A stretch of 64,000 bases of DNA from Curtobacterium flaccumfaciens UCD-AKU (GTDB taxonomy: Bacteria; Actinomycetota; Actinomycetes; Actinomycetales; Microbacteriaceae). The DNA lies in NCBI RefSeq assembly GCF_000349565.1, contig NZ_KB714607.1:1-64000 (forward strand), read 5' to 3'. This document shows positions 8,309 through 16,717 of the stretch, piece after piece (position 1 is the stretch's first letter; each line of letters starts with the position of its first letter). The translations under genes and the position numbers were made by a program. The notes under the pieces were generated by a model. It was not told the origin of the DNA and made no database searches. It saw nothing but the letters and a program-made list of their open reading frames with translations.

Positions 8309-8328
8309 CTACTTTACATAGCAAGTAG
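8309..8328. promoter_or_regulatory. MarR operator candidate (CTACTT-N8-AAGTAG)
   Basis: A perfect 6-bp inverted repeat with an 8-bp spacer, 20 bp in total, typical of MarR sites. It sits in the 44-bp gap between the SnoaL-like gene and the MarR gene, so a bound dimer would block both promoters. Confidence 0.6.
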
Positions 8329-8346
8329 ATGCCGTAGAGTCGAAGC

Positions 8347-8841
8347 ATGAGCACGGACCTCGCACCCCTCCCTGGAATCGACGCCCCGGATGACCGGGCT
8401 GGGCGAGCGGCGCGTCTGCGGGAGTACTTCGCCGCGCTGGTGCGGCACGAGACCGACGTGTGGAACGCGGTCGAGAAGCGGATGCGGGGCGAGGGCGTGC
8501 TGAGCCTGGCCCGACTGGAGGTGTTGCGGATCGTCCAGGCAGCCCCATCGGGCGCCCGGGTGCAGGACGTCGCGACCGGCGTCGGGACGTCGATCGCTGC
8601 AGCCAGTCGCTTGCTCGACCGGCTCGCCGCCGATGGTTTCCTCGAACGTTCGACGGACCCGGACGATCGGCGCAGTGTCCGGAGCGTGCTCTCGTCCCAG
8701 GGGAGAGACGCCTTCGCCCTCGCGGACGAGCGGTTCGACCAAGCGCTGGACGCCGTGCTCTCGGATGCCGATGCCGCGGCGATCGCAGACGGCATCGCGG
8801 CACTCGAGCGCCTGCAGTCGACGTTGGAGGCAAGGCGATGA
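8347..8841 (+). CDS. MarR family transcriptional regulator
   Basis: A 164-residue winged-helix protein. The recognition region reads VQDVATGVGTSIAAASRLLD and is followed by a DPDDRRS wing. No strong ribosome site precedes the ATG at 8347. The stop overlaps the start of the downstream quinone oxidoreductase (ATGA), so the two are co-translated. It probably represses this operon and the divergent SnoaL-like gene through the palindrome at 8309-8328. Confidence 0.8.
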   Translation: MSTDLAPLPGIDAPDDRAGRAARLREYFAALVRHETDVWNAVEKRMRGEGVLSLARLEVLRIVQAAPSGARVQDVATGVGTSIAAASRLLDRLAADGFLERSTDPDDRRSVRSVLSSQGRDAFALADERFDQALDAVLSDADAAAIADGIAALERLQSTLEARR

Positions 8842-9821
8842 CGGCGACCATGCGGGCCGTCGTGATCGACGCACCCGGTGGCCCCGACGTGTTGCACCTC
8901 CGTGAGCTGCCGGTCCCGATCCCAGGCCCGGGCCAGGTGCTGATCCGTGTGGAAGCGTTCGGGCTCAACCGGTCCGAGCTGCACTTCCGCCGCGGCATGG
9001 GCCATTCCGGGACCTTGCCACGGGTGCCCGGGATCGAAGCCGTCGGGACCGTGGAGGCAGCCCCGGGTGGAGAGTACCCCGCCGGTACCCAAGTAGCCGG
9101 ACTGATGGGCGGGATGGGTCGCGACTTCGACGGGGGCTACGCCGAGTACACCGTCGTTCCGGCCAGCAGCGTCGTGCCGTTCCGGAGCAGCCTCGACTGG
9201 TCCGTGCTCGGCGCCGTCCCCGAGATGCTGCAGACCGCACACGGGTCGCTCACCGTGGGCGTCGGTGCCCGCCGGGGCGACACGATCCTGATCCGCGGTG
9301 GCACGTCGTCGATCGGCCTGGCGTGCATCGTGCTGGCGAAGCAGCAGGGCATGACCGTCATCGCAACCACTCGCAACCCGGACCGCGCCGAGCGACTGCA
9401 CGCCACTGGTGCGGACCACGTCGTGGTGGACTCGGGCAGGATCGCCGACACGGTCCGTCGAATCGTGCCGGACGGCGTCAACGGAGCGGTCGAGTTGATC
9501 GGCACCGGCACGCTGCCCGACACACTCCGGGCGACAGCCGTCCACGGCACCGTGTCGTTCAGCGGGATGCTCTCCGACGTCTGGACCATCCCCGACTTCT
9601 ACCCGATGGCGGTGATCCCCAACGGGGTGCGCCTCACCGCGTACTCCGGCGAAGCGAGCGACCTGCCGGCATCGGTACTGCAGGCGTTCCTCGACACCGT
9701 CGCAGCCGGCACCGTGCAGGTCCCGATCGCGAAGGTGTACGCGCTCGAGGAGATCGTTCAGGCCCACCGCGACATGGAGGACGGGATCCGGTCAGGCAAG
9801 CTCGTCGTCACCATCCGATGA
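8838..9821 (+). CDS. NADPH:quinone oxidoreductase-type MDR protein
   Basis: A 327-residue medium-chain dehydrogenase/reductase. The N-terminal GroES-like domain (PGPGQVLIRVEAFGLNRSEL) and the nucleotide-binding fold with GGTSSIGLACIVLAK are in normal order. The cysteine ligands of zinc alcohol dehydrogenases are absent, as in quinone oxidoreductases and enoyl reductases. The ATG at 8838 overlaps the MarR stop by four bases and GGAGG lies upstream. A role in detoxifying quinones or unsaturated carbonyls sensed by the MarR protein is inferred. Confidence 0.85.
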   Translation: MTATMRAVVIDAPGGPDVLHLRELPVPIPGPGQVLIRVEAFGLNRSELHFRRGMGHSGTLPRVPGIEAVGTVEAAPGGEYPAGTQVAGLMGGMGRDFDGGYAEYTVVPASSVVPFRSSLDWSVLGAVPEMLQTAHGSLTVGVGARRGDTILIRGGTSSIGLACIVLAKQQGMTVIATTRNPDRAERLHATGADHVVVDSGRIADTVRRIVPDGVNGAVELIGTGTLPDTLRATAVHGTVSFSGMLSDVWTIPDFYPMAVIPNGVRLTAYSGEASDLPASVLQAFLDTVAAGTVQVPIAKVYALEEIVQAHRDMEDGIRSGKLVVTIR

Positions 9822-9910
9822 TGGGCACGGACTCCCCAGGACCCCGCTCTCGGGGTGGAACCCGTTCGTCCTCGACAAGGGCTCCAGCCAGTGCAATTCA
9901 GGAAGGTCGG

Positions 9911-10096
9911 ATGTCTCCTCGCAGCTACAAGACCACCTTGGCCATCCTCGGCCTGGTCAGTCTCCTGCTCGTGCCGTTCTTGGTGCAGGGCGCCCTGCCG
10001 GCGATGTACGGCACGGTCGCACTCGTCGTTGTCGTCGCCTGGCTGCTCTACGGCGTCGTCAGCTCGAAGCTGACCCGACGATCCGGGCCCAGCTAG
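9911..10096 (+). CDS. small two-helix membrane protein
   Basis: A 61-residue protein with two hydrophobic segments (about residues 8-24 and 31-50), a short loop between them and a basic C terminus. AGGAAGG precedes the ATG at 9911. I do not recognise a family. It lies alone between the quinone oxidoreductase operon and the phosphatase gene, and a hairpin follows it. Confidence 0.6.
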   Translation: MSPRSYKTTLAILGLVSLLLVPFLVQGALPAMYGTVALVVVVAWLLYGVVSSKLTRRSGPS

Positions 10097-10107
10097 GCAG
10101 GTCCCAG

Positions 10108-10131
10108 GGTGCTGCCGTGTCCGGCAGCACC
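10108..10131 (+). terminator. hairpin terminator after small membrane protein gene
   Basis: GGTGCTGCCG and CGGCAGCACC form a perfect 10-bp stem with a TGTC loop, 11 bp after the stop at 10096. No T-run follows, which is common for terminators in this GC-rich genome. Confidence 0.6.
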
Positions 10132-10223
10132 GTCCGGTCACCTCCAGGTCAAGGGCTGTTCACCCGCTGGCACTAACTCTGCTGGTCGGACCGCCGCCCG
10201 AGGGTCCCGATACCGGAGGACCC

Positions 10224-12044
10224 ATGAACACCCGCACCGCACTGTCCTGCGTTGCCGTCGCTGCCGTCGCCTCGCTGGTGTTCGCGACACCGGCGCACGC
10301 CGACGAGGCCAGCTTCACCAGCAGCAAGCAGCCCTACATCGCCCCCAGCCAGTCGGACATCGACGCCTACTCACCTGCCCCGACGGGCTACTCCCCCGTC
10401 GCCACGGAGTCGGTCGCCCGGCACGGTTCCCGGGGGCTCTCCGCGTACAAGTACGACGCGCTGCTGCACCGTCTCGCCGCGACCGCGCAGGCCGAGAACG
10501 GGTTCCTGACGCCTGCGATCGGGAAGGAGTTCTCCGCGAACCTCGACGCCATCACGGCGGCGAACGTCGCGAACGGCTACGGCATGCTCACCGGTCAGGG
10601 CGCAGCCCAGCACCAGGGCATCGGAGCGCGAGCCGCGCAGCGCAACAAGCAGCTGTTCGCCCGTGCGGCGAAGACGGGCGGGCGTGTCGTCGCCGAGACC
10701 TCTGGTGAGTCTCGCGCCACGGAGTCGGGCGAGAACTTCTTGCGGGGCTTCGGGGCCCCAGGTGTCAAGCTCGAACCGCGCCCCGACCTGCTCTACTTCC
10801 ACGAGGTCGAGAACCCGGACGGCACCGACAAGGCCGAGGGGTCACCCGAGCGCAAGCGCGCCCAGGCGTACGAGGACTACATCGCCGCACAGACCGGTGA
10901 CGGCGGCACGATCGCTGCGGCCTTGCAGTACATCGAGGCGAAGCCGCGATCGGTCCAGGCGGCGCAGGACCTGCTCTCCGGCATCTTCACGCCCGGGTTC
11001 ATCGCCGAGATCGGCACCGACAAGAAACACGTCTGGTACAACACCGCCGACGGCTCCAAGGGCGGCGCGGTGGCGTGCGCGCCCGGCGCCGACACGAAGG
11101 CCGATCCCGATGCCTGCGGCGACCCGAAGAAGTCGATCAAGAGCACCGTCGATGCGGCGATGTCGCTCTACAACCTGTACATCATCGCGGCCGACATGCA
11201 AGTGGAGAACGTCGCTCCGCACCGGTTCGACTTCGCGCAGTACTTCGCTGGCCGGCCGGCGGATGCCGAGTGGTTCGCGTACTTGCTCGACGCCGAGGAC
11301 TTCTACGAGAAGGGCCCGAGCCTCGCCGGGCACGACGAGACCTACTCGATCGCCGAGCCCCTGCTCGACGACTTCTTCGCCACGATCGACGCCCGCGTCG
11401 CCGGCGGCGACGTCGTCGCGACCTTCCGTTTCGCGCACGCGGAGACGATCATCCCGTTCGCGGCGCTGCTGCGGCTGCCGGGATCCACCGTCGCCGCGCC
11501 CGACAACGCTGCTCCGGCGTCCGACGCCGACGTCTACGGGTACGCCACCAACCCGTGGCGAGGTTCTGCGGTGACGCCGATGGCTGCGAACGTGCAGTGG
11601 GACGTCGTCTCGCGAGCAGGCATCGACCCCGCCACCGGAGCGGCCTACACGCCGCTCGTGCGCATGCTCTACAACGAGCGGGAGATCGCGTTCGCCCCCG
11701 GGTGCCGTGCAGTCGCTGCAGGGTCGCACTGGGTCAAGGAGACCGAGCTCAAGCACTGCCTGACCGGCACGGCGATGGCGGAGAGCCCGCTGATCGCTGC
11801 AGCCACGCCACGACCGACCGCGACGCCCACTGCGGAGCCCACGCCGACCCCGACGACGACGCCGGCGGTGACTCCGGCGACGCAGGGTGCCGGCACACCG
11901 ACGGCCCGCGCGACGGGCACGCTGGCCGCGACCGGCGCACAGTCGCCTGCCGGACCGGCGTTGCTCGCGACGCTGCTCCTCCTGGCCGGTGCCGGGACCC
12001 TGGTGCTGCGTCGCCGCCGTCGCCTGCGTCGTCACACCGACTGA
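10224..12044 (+). CDS. secreted, wall-anchored histidine phosphatase (MINPP-type phytase)
   Basis: A 606-residue exported enzyme of the histidine acid phosphatase superfamily, branch 2. A signal peptide with cleavage near PAHA-D is at residues 1-26. The catalytic motif RHGSRG is at about residues 68-73, and the late motif reads FRFAHAETI: HAE in place of HD is characteristic of multiple inositol-polyphosphate phosphatases, some bacterial members of which are phytases. A Thr/Pro-rich stalk, LAATG, a hydrophobic helix and an Arg-rich tail end the protein, as for class E sortase substrates. It probably releases phosphate from phytate at the cell surface. A copy of the 60-bp repeat follows the stop. 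Confidence 0.8.
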   Translation: MNTRTALSCVAVAAVASLVFATPAHADEASFTSSKQPYIAPSQSDIDAYSPAPTGYSPVATESVARHGSRGLSAYKYDALLHRLAATAQAENGFLTPAIGKEFSANLDAITAANVANGYGMLTGQGAAQHQGIGARAAQRNKQLFARAAKTGGRVVAETSGESRATESGENFLRGFGAPGVKLEPRPDLLYFHEVENPDGTDKAEGSPERKRAQAYEDYIAAQTGDGGTIAAALQYIEAKPRSVQAAQDLLSGIFTPGFIAEIGTDKKHVWYNTADGSKGGAVACAPGADTKADPDACGDPKKSIKSTVDAAMSLYNLYIIAADMQVENVAPHRFDFAQYFAGRPADAEWFAYLLDAEDFYEKGPSLAGHDETYSIAEPLLDDFFATIDARVAGGDVVATFRFAHAETIIPFAALLRLPGSTVAAPDNAAPASDADVYGYATNPWRGSAVTPMAANVQWDVVSRAGIDPATGAAYTPLVRMLYNEREIAFAPGCRAVAAGSHWVKETELKHCLTGTAMAESPLIAAATPRPTATPTAEPTPTPTTTPAVTPATQGAGTPTARATGTLAATGAQSPAGPALLATLLLLAGAGTLVLRRRRRLRRHTD

Positions 12045-12045
12045 C

Positions 12046-12098
12046 GCCGGCGCACCGCGCCAGCGGGGTGACGGCCGTGCCTGGAGGTGGGCCCCACG
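12046..12098. repeat. single copy of the 60-bp intergenic repeat
   Basis: This stretch matches the units of the tandem array at 20531-20708 over about 52 bases with one or two mismatches, in the same orientation. It starts right after the phosphatase stop and includes the self-complementary GGTGGGCCCCACC-type core in truncated form. It marks the left side of the 12-20.7 kb accessory block. Confidence 0.8.
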
Positions 12099-12221
12099 TC
12101 GGCAGCCGAGGGGCAGTGACTCGACCGAGCCGCGGACCTCGGCCACCAGTGACAGATGTCATGCCGGGATCGTGACGTCCGGCCGAGGCACCGCGCGCGC
12201 GGCTGCACGAGGGTGGGTCCC

Positions 12222-13151
12222 ATGAACGACACACCGGTCATCCAGCTCCGCGACCTCCGCAAACGCTTCGGCGAGGTGGCTGCGGTCGACGGCGTCGACC
12301 TGACGATCCGTCCGGGCGAGGTCGTCGCCCTCCTCGGCCCGAACGGCGCCGGCAAGACCACGACGGTCGACCTCGCGCTCGGGCTGTCCGTGCCGACGAG
12401 CGGCGAAGCCCGGCTCTTCGGTGAGGAGCCCCGCGCCGCGGTGGTCACGGGGCGGGTCGGCGCGATGCTCCAGGGCGGCGCGCTCCTGCCGGACATGACG
12501 GTCCGGGACGCGGTCGCCCTGGTTGCTGCAGCGCACCGTCGTCCGATGTCGGTCGACGAGGCCCTCCGCCGTGCGCGCTGCACAGAGATCGCCGGCCGCC
12601 GGGTGAACAAGCTCTCCGGCGGTCAGCTGCAGCGGGCGAGGTTCGCGGTCGCCGTGGTCTCCGACCCCGACCTGCTGGTGCTCGACGAACCGACCGCGGC
12701 GATGGACGTCGAGGCCCGGCACACGTTCTGGTCCTCGATGCGCGAGTTCACCGACGCCGGGCGCACGGTCGTCTTCGCCACCCACTACCTCGACGAGGCC
12801 GACACCTTCGCCGACCGCATCGTCATCATGCGCGCCGGTCGGATCGTTGCCGACGGCACACCCGCCCAGATCAAGGCGATCACCGCCACGCGTGCGGTCC
12901 GGTTCTCCGGGGTCACCACCGACGCGCACGTCGCGTTGCGCGGTCTCCCCGGTGTCCGCAGCCTGGAGGCCCGGCACGACTCCGTCACACTCCGTTCGGA
13001 CCGCAGCGACGACACCCTCCGGGCCCTGCTCACGTCGTTCCCGCAGGCGCACGACATCCAGGTGGTCGCCTCGACCATGGACGACGCCTTCCTCGCGCTC
13101 ACTGCCGACCCCGCCACCACCGACACCGCTCCCGAAGGGATCCCCGCATGA
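12222..13151 (+). CDS. ABC transporter ATP-binding protein (ABC-2 exporter)
   Basis: A 309-residue ATPase of the drug/polyketide export (DrrA-like) class. Walker A is GPNGAGKTT, the signature is LSGGQLQRA, and Walker B is LLVLDEPTAAMD. A DrrA-type C-terminal domain of about 90 residues follows. GAGGGTGGG precedes the ATG at 12222. The stop overlaps the start of the permease gene (ATGA). With the permease and the following sensor kinase and regulator it forms a four-gene operon, a common arrangement for antibiotic or bacteriocin sensing and export. Confidence 0.9.
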   Translation: MNDTPVIQLRDLRKRFGEVAAVDGVDLTIRPGEVVALLGPNGAGKTTTVDLALGLSVPTSGEARLFGEEPRAAVVTGRVGAMLQGGALLPDMTVRDAVALVAAAHRRPMSVDEALRRARCTEIAGRRVNKLSGGQLQRARFAVAVVSDPDLLVLDEPTAAMDVEARHTFWSSMREFTDAGRTVVFATHYLDEADTFADRIVIMRAGRIVADGTPAQIKAITATRAVRFSGVTTDAHVALRGLPGVRSLEARHDSVTLRSDRSDDTLRALLTSFPQAHDIQVVASTMDDAFLALTADPATTDTAPEGIPA

Positions 13152-13918
13152 CCACCGTCACCGCGTCCGGCCGGATGCCGATCCGTTACGTCTACCTCGA
13201 GACGAAGCGGCAGCTCCGCAACGTCCGTGCGATGGTGTTCACCTTCGCCGTCCCGGTGATCATGCTGCTCGTCTTCGGTTCGGCCTTCGGCTCCCAGACC
13301 GACCCGACGACCCGTCTGCAGTACCTCGTCGTCACGACGCTGCAGATGGCCGCGTACGGTGCGATGATGGCCGCGCTCAGCCAGGCGTTCGCGATCGTCA
13401 ACGAGCGATCGATCGGCTGGAACCGGCAGCTGCGGGTGACGCCGCTCTCCGGGTGGGGCTTCATGGTGTCGAAGGTGATCGCCGCGATGGCCTTCGCCGC
13501 GGTGTCGATCGTCATCACGGTGCTCGTCGCGACCGTCGGCATGCACGCCTCGCTCGACCCGCTGCGCTGGTTCGCCGCCGGGTTCGGCATCTGGTGCGGA
13601 GTGATCCCGTTCGCGCTCATCGCGATCCTGATCGGACAGTTCGCGAAGCCGTCCTTCGCGCAGCCGCTCTTCATGGTGGTGTTCATGGGCATGGCGATCC
13701 TCGGCGGTCTGTGGGTCCCGCTATCGGTGATGCCGGAGTGGATGGGGACCGTCGCGCACCTGCTGCCCTCGTACTGGTTGAACCGGATCGGACAGATGGG
13801 GGCCGGGGCCACCGGTTCCTCGGGCATGGTCGAACCCGCGATGGTCCTGGCGTGCTGGGCGATCGTGCTGGCCGCGGTGATCGTGTGGCGCTACCGCCGC
13901 GACGCTGCACGGCAGTGA
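13148..13918 (+). CDS. ABC-2 type permease
   Basis: A 256-residue membrane protein with six predicted helices in the ABC-2 arrangement and the LWVPLSVMPEWM segment before the last periplasmic loop. It pairs with the ATPase encoded directly upstream, whose stop it overlaps by four bases. The substrate is not evident; its place beside a two-component system suggests export of an envelope-active compound. Confidence 0.9.
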   Translation: MTTVTASGRMPIRYVYLETKRQLRNVRAMVFTFAVPVIMLLVFGSAFGSQTDPTTRLQYLVVTTLQMAAYGAMMAALSQAFAIVNERSIGWNRQLRVTPLSGWGFMVSKVIAAMAFAAVSIVITVLVATVGMHASLDPLRWFAAGFGIWCGVIPFALIAILIGQFAKPSFAQPLFMVVFMGMAILGGLWVPLSVMPEWMGTVAHLLPSYWLNRIGQMGAGATGSSGMVEPAMVLACWAIVLAAVIVWRYRRDAARQ

Positions 13919-13941
13919 CCGACGGCCCTACGCTGGCACCG

Positions 13942-15159
13942 ATGTCCGAGGCGACCAGCACGACCGACGCAAGTGGCACGGACGACGCGTCACGCGCCTC
14001 CCGGCCATCCCCACGCTCGTTCCCGTGGGCCGTCCCGCCGGGGGCCAGCGACGACGACATCCGCATCGGACGCCGTCGGTGGTACACCGGCGCGGTGTTC
14101 GCGCTCCTGTGGCAGGTGCTCGAGATCATCGCCGTCTGGACCGACGGACGGAGCCTCCGCGCGCACGTCGTCTCCTCCATCGCCCTCGCCGTCGTGTACG
14201 CGGCGTACCTGTTCGCACCGGAGCTGATGTGGCGACGGAACCTGCGCGAGCGGGTGCTCGTGCTGGCCGGGGTCGCGCTGCTCGCCGGGCTCCTGCTCCT
14301 CGTGGTCGGGCCGCTCGCGGTCTGGACCTGGCTGCTCATCGCTGCACTCTCCGGGTTCGTCGCCGAGCGGTTCTGGGTGGCCGCTGTCGTGGTGCTCGGG
14401 ATCGTCGGCGCGCAGCTCCTCGTCGCCGTGAGCACGGGCTGGGGCAACGCCGTGGACAACGGCATCCTCTTCGCCCCCGTCATCACCGTGTCCGTCGGGG
14501 CGTCGATGCTGTTCTTCGGACGGCAACGCGAGGCGGAGCAACGGCTCGGGGTCGCGCAGGACGAGATCACCCGCCTCGCCGTCGTCGAGGAACGCGCCCG
14601 GTTCTCCCGCGACCTGCACGACGTGCTCGGCCACTCCCTGACCGTCGTCGCGATGAAGTCCGAGCTCGCCACGCGGTTGGTGGACGTCGACCCGGCCCGG
14701 GCGAAGACCGAGATGCAGGACGTCGAACGACTCTCCCGCGAAGCGCTGCAGGGGCTCCGACGCGCGGTCAGCGGCTACCGCGAGGCCGACCTCGACGCCG
14801 AACTCGTGTCGGCGCGAGCAGCACTCGAGGCCGCAGCCATCGACGCAGCACTCCCCCGGGACGCCGACGCAGCAGCCGATGACGTTCGGAGCCTCTTCGC
14901 GTGGGTCCTCCGAGAAGGCGTCACGAACATCGTCCGGCACGCCGCCGCGAGCCGGGTCCGCGTGACACTGACCCGGACTGCGCTGACGGTCGAGGACGAC
15001 GGCACCGGGGTGCTCGCTCCCCCGTCGACCGCGGCCGTGCTCGGCGGGAACGGGCTCCGCGGCCTCAGGGAACGCGCGGAAGCCGTCGGAGCAGTCCTGA
15101 CCACCGGCACGAGCGACCTGGGCGGATTCCTGCTCCGGGTCGAGAGGAGTCAACGATGA
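13942..15159 (+). CDS. sensor histidine kinase (DesK/LiaS type)
   Basis: A 405-residue kinase. A hydrophilic N terminus precedes about six membrane helices (residues 45-190), a short coiled segment, the HisKA_3 box with phosphoacceptor RDLHDVLGH, and the ATPase domain (NIVRHAAAS, DDGTG, GNGLRGLRERA). The lack of a large external domain suggests sensing in the membrane, as in DesK or LiaS. A GTG at 13915, overlapping the permease stop, is an alternative start that adds nine residues. Its stop overlaps the response-regulator start. Confidence 0.9.
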   Translation: MSEATSTTDASGTDDASRASRPSPRSFPWAVPPGASDDDIRIGRRRWYTGAVFALLWQVLEIIAVWTDGRSLRAHVVSSIALAVVYAAYLFAPELMWRRNLRERVLVLAGVALLAGLLLLVVGPLAVWTWLLIAALSGFVAERFWVAAVVVLGIVGAQLLVAVSTGWGNAVDNGILFAPVITVSVGASMLFFGRQREAEQRLGVAQDEITRLAVVEERARFSRDLHDVLGHSLTVVAMKSELATRLVDVDPARAKTEMQDVERLSREALQGLRRAVSGYREADLDAELVSARAALEAAAIDAALPRDADAAADDVRSLFAWVLREGVTNIVRHAAASRVRVTLTRTALTVEDDGTGVLAPPSTAAVLGGNGLRGLRERAEAVGAVLTTGTSDLGGFLLRVERSQR

Positions 15160-15788
15160 CCGACGTGATCCGAGTGCTCATCGCCGACGACCAGGCGCTC
15201 GTCCGTGGCGCACTCGCCTCGCTGCTCTCGCTCGAACGGGACATCGCGGTCGTCGCCCAGGTGGCCCGTGGCGACGAAGTGCTCGACGCAGCACAGGCGT
15301 CCGGCGCCACGGTGGCCCTGCTCGACGTCGAGATGCCGGGGGCGGACGGCCTCACGGCGGCGTCGATCCTGGCTCGCGAGCTGCCGACCTGCCGCTCGCT
15401 CATCGTCACGACGTTCGGCCGACCCGGGTACCTCCGGCGAGCGCTCGAAGCCGGGGCAGCCGGGTTCGTCGTGAAGGACACCCCCGCCGAACACCTCGCC
15501 GATGCCGTGCGCCGTGTCGAGGGGGGTTTCCGTGTCGTCGACCCCGTGCTCGCCGCCGAGTCCCTCGCTGCCGGGCCCTCCCCGCTCAGCCCGCGGGAGA
15601 CCGACGTGCTCATCGCCTTCCGCACGGCGCCGACCGTGGCCGGGGTCGCCGGCACGCTGCACCTGTCCGAGGGCACCGTGCGGAACCACCTGTCGTCCGC
15701 GATCGGGAAGACCGCGGCGCGCAACGCGACCGAGGCCCTGCGGATCGCGGCGGACAACGGCTGGCTGCTCGGCACGGGACGGCCCTGA
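15156..15788 (+). CDS. LuxR-family response regulator
   Basis: A 210-residue NarL/LuxR regulator. The receiver domain carries ADDQ (acidic pocket), LLDVEMPG with the phosphorylated Asp, T in VTTFG and K in FVVKD. The C-terminal helix-turn-helix reads LHLSEGTVRNHLSSAIGK. GAGAGGAG precedes the ATG, which overlaps the kinase stop. It is the cognate partner of the upstream kinase and probably activates the ABC exporter operon; its other targets are unknown. Confidence 0.9.
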   Translation: MTDVIRVLIADDQALVRGALASLLSLERDIAVVAQVARGDEVLDAAQASGATVALLDVEMPGADGLTAASILARELPTCRSLIVTTFGRPGYLRRALEAGAAGFVVKDTPAEHLADAVRRVEGGFRVVDPVLAAESLAAGPSPLSPRETDVLIAFRTAPTVAGVAGTLHLSEGTVRNHLSSAIGKTAARNATEALRIAADNGWLLGTGRP

Positions 15789-15850
15789 TCCGGTCGCGGA
15801 ACGATCGGCGCTCGGTCCGGTCCTTCGCGGTTCGGCGGCGGTCGCAGGCG

Positions 15851-16717
15851 TCAGTCAGCCGATCGACGGAGCGGCTCCGCCTGTCGCTTCCCTGCCGATG
15901 CCCGCACGGACTCCTTCACCGCGGCGACGAAGGACGTCCGGGTGCGCTCGTCGAGCAGGTCGAGCGACAGGTACGGGTTGAGGTCTTCCAGCTCCACGAG
16001 GAGCAGTGCTCCGTCTCGGGTGCGGCAGGCGTCGACGCGTTGGACACCGTGCTCGATCGTGTTCCACGCGATGAACTGCTGCGCGAAGGCCCAGTCGTCA
16101 TCGCTCGCGCGGTACTGCTGCAACTCCCACCGTTTCGTCGGGTCGGGAGCGTTGAGCGCGTACTGCGGGACGTGGTCCACGTAGTAGAAGGAGACTTCGT
16201 ACTGGAAGTCGATGCGGGGTTGCACGAGCAGGTTGTCGTAGTGCAGCCCGGCGAGCTCGTCACGGCCCACGACTCTCAGCCCGATCGAGTCCGCACCCAG
16301 CTTCGGCTTCGCGATGTAGTCCGCGGTGTCCGGGAGCTGCGCGATGTCCGAGGCGGCATCGATCGTGGGGATGACCGGGTACCCGGCTCGGAACAGGTCG
16401 AGGAGGTACTGCTTCCCCCTCTGGTCAGCTCGTCCTGTCAGGTCCGTGAACACAGGGATCCCACGAGTCCGCGCGGCTTCGCGGAACGCATCGTACGCAG
16501 CCAGGTAGTGCAGCACGGGTCCACTGTTGCGCACCACGACGACGTCGAACGCGTCCATCAGGTGCTCGGCAGCCAGCGGTGGGCAGATCGCGACGTCGAA
16601 CTCCGCGCTGAGCTCGCCGGAGAGGTAGATGTCCTCGTCGCAGTAGCGTCGGCCCTTCGCCTCGTACCCGAGGTCACTCACGTAGAGGACGCGAAGGCGC
16701 TGGCGCTCTCCGTTCAT
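15851..16717 (-). CDS. stand-alone ATP-grasp domain protein
   Basis: A 288-residue protein with the RimK-like ATP-grasp order: an N-terminal pre-ATP domain (residues 1-100), VIPTID, the lysine/glycine loop IAKPKLGADSIGLRVV, QPRIDFQYEVSFYYV, and VQRVDACRTRDGALLLVE with LEDLNPYLSL near the end as the metal-binding acid/Asn site. Such enzymes ligate carboxylates to amines using ATP; some modify peptides or make amino-acid conjugates. It is divergent from the lactococcin-972-like gene, across a 454-bp gap. A role in that locus is possible but unproven. I do not know its substrate. Confidence 0.65.
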   Translation of the reverse strand: MNGERQRLRVLYVSDLGYEAKGRRYCDEDIYLSGELSAEFDVAICPPLAAEHLMDAFDVVVVRNSGPVLHYLAAYDAFREAARTRGIPVFTDLTGRADQRGKQYLLDLFRAGYPVIPTIDAASDIAQLPDTADYIAKPKLGADSIGLRVVGRDELAGLHYDNLLVQPRIDFQYEVSFYYVDHVPQYALNAPDPTKRWELQQYRASDDDWAFAQQFIAWNTIEHGVQRVDACRTRDGALLLVELEDLNPYLSLDLLDERTRTSFVAAVKESVRASAGKRQAEPLRRSAD

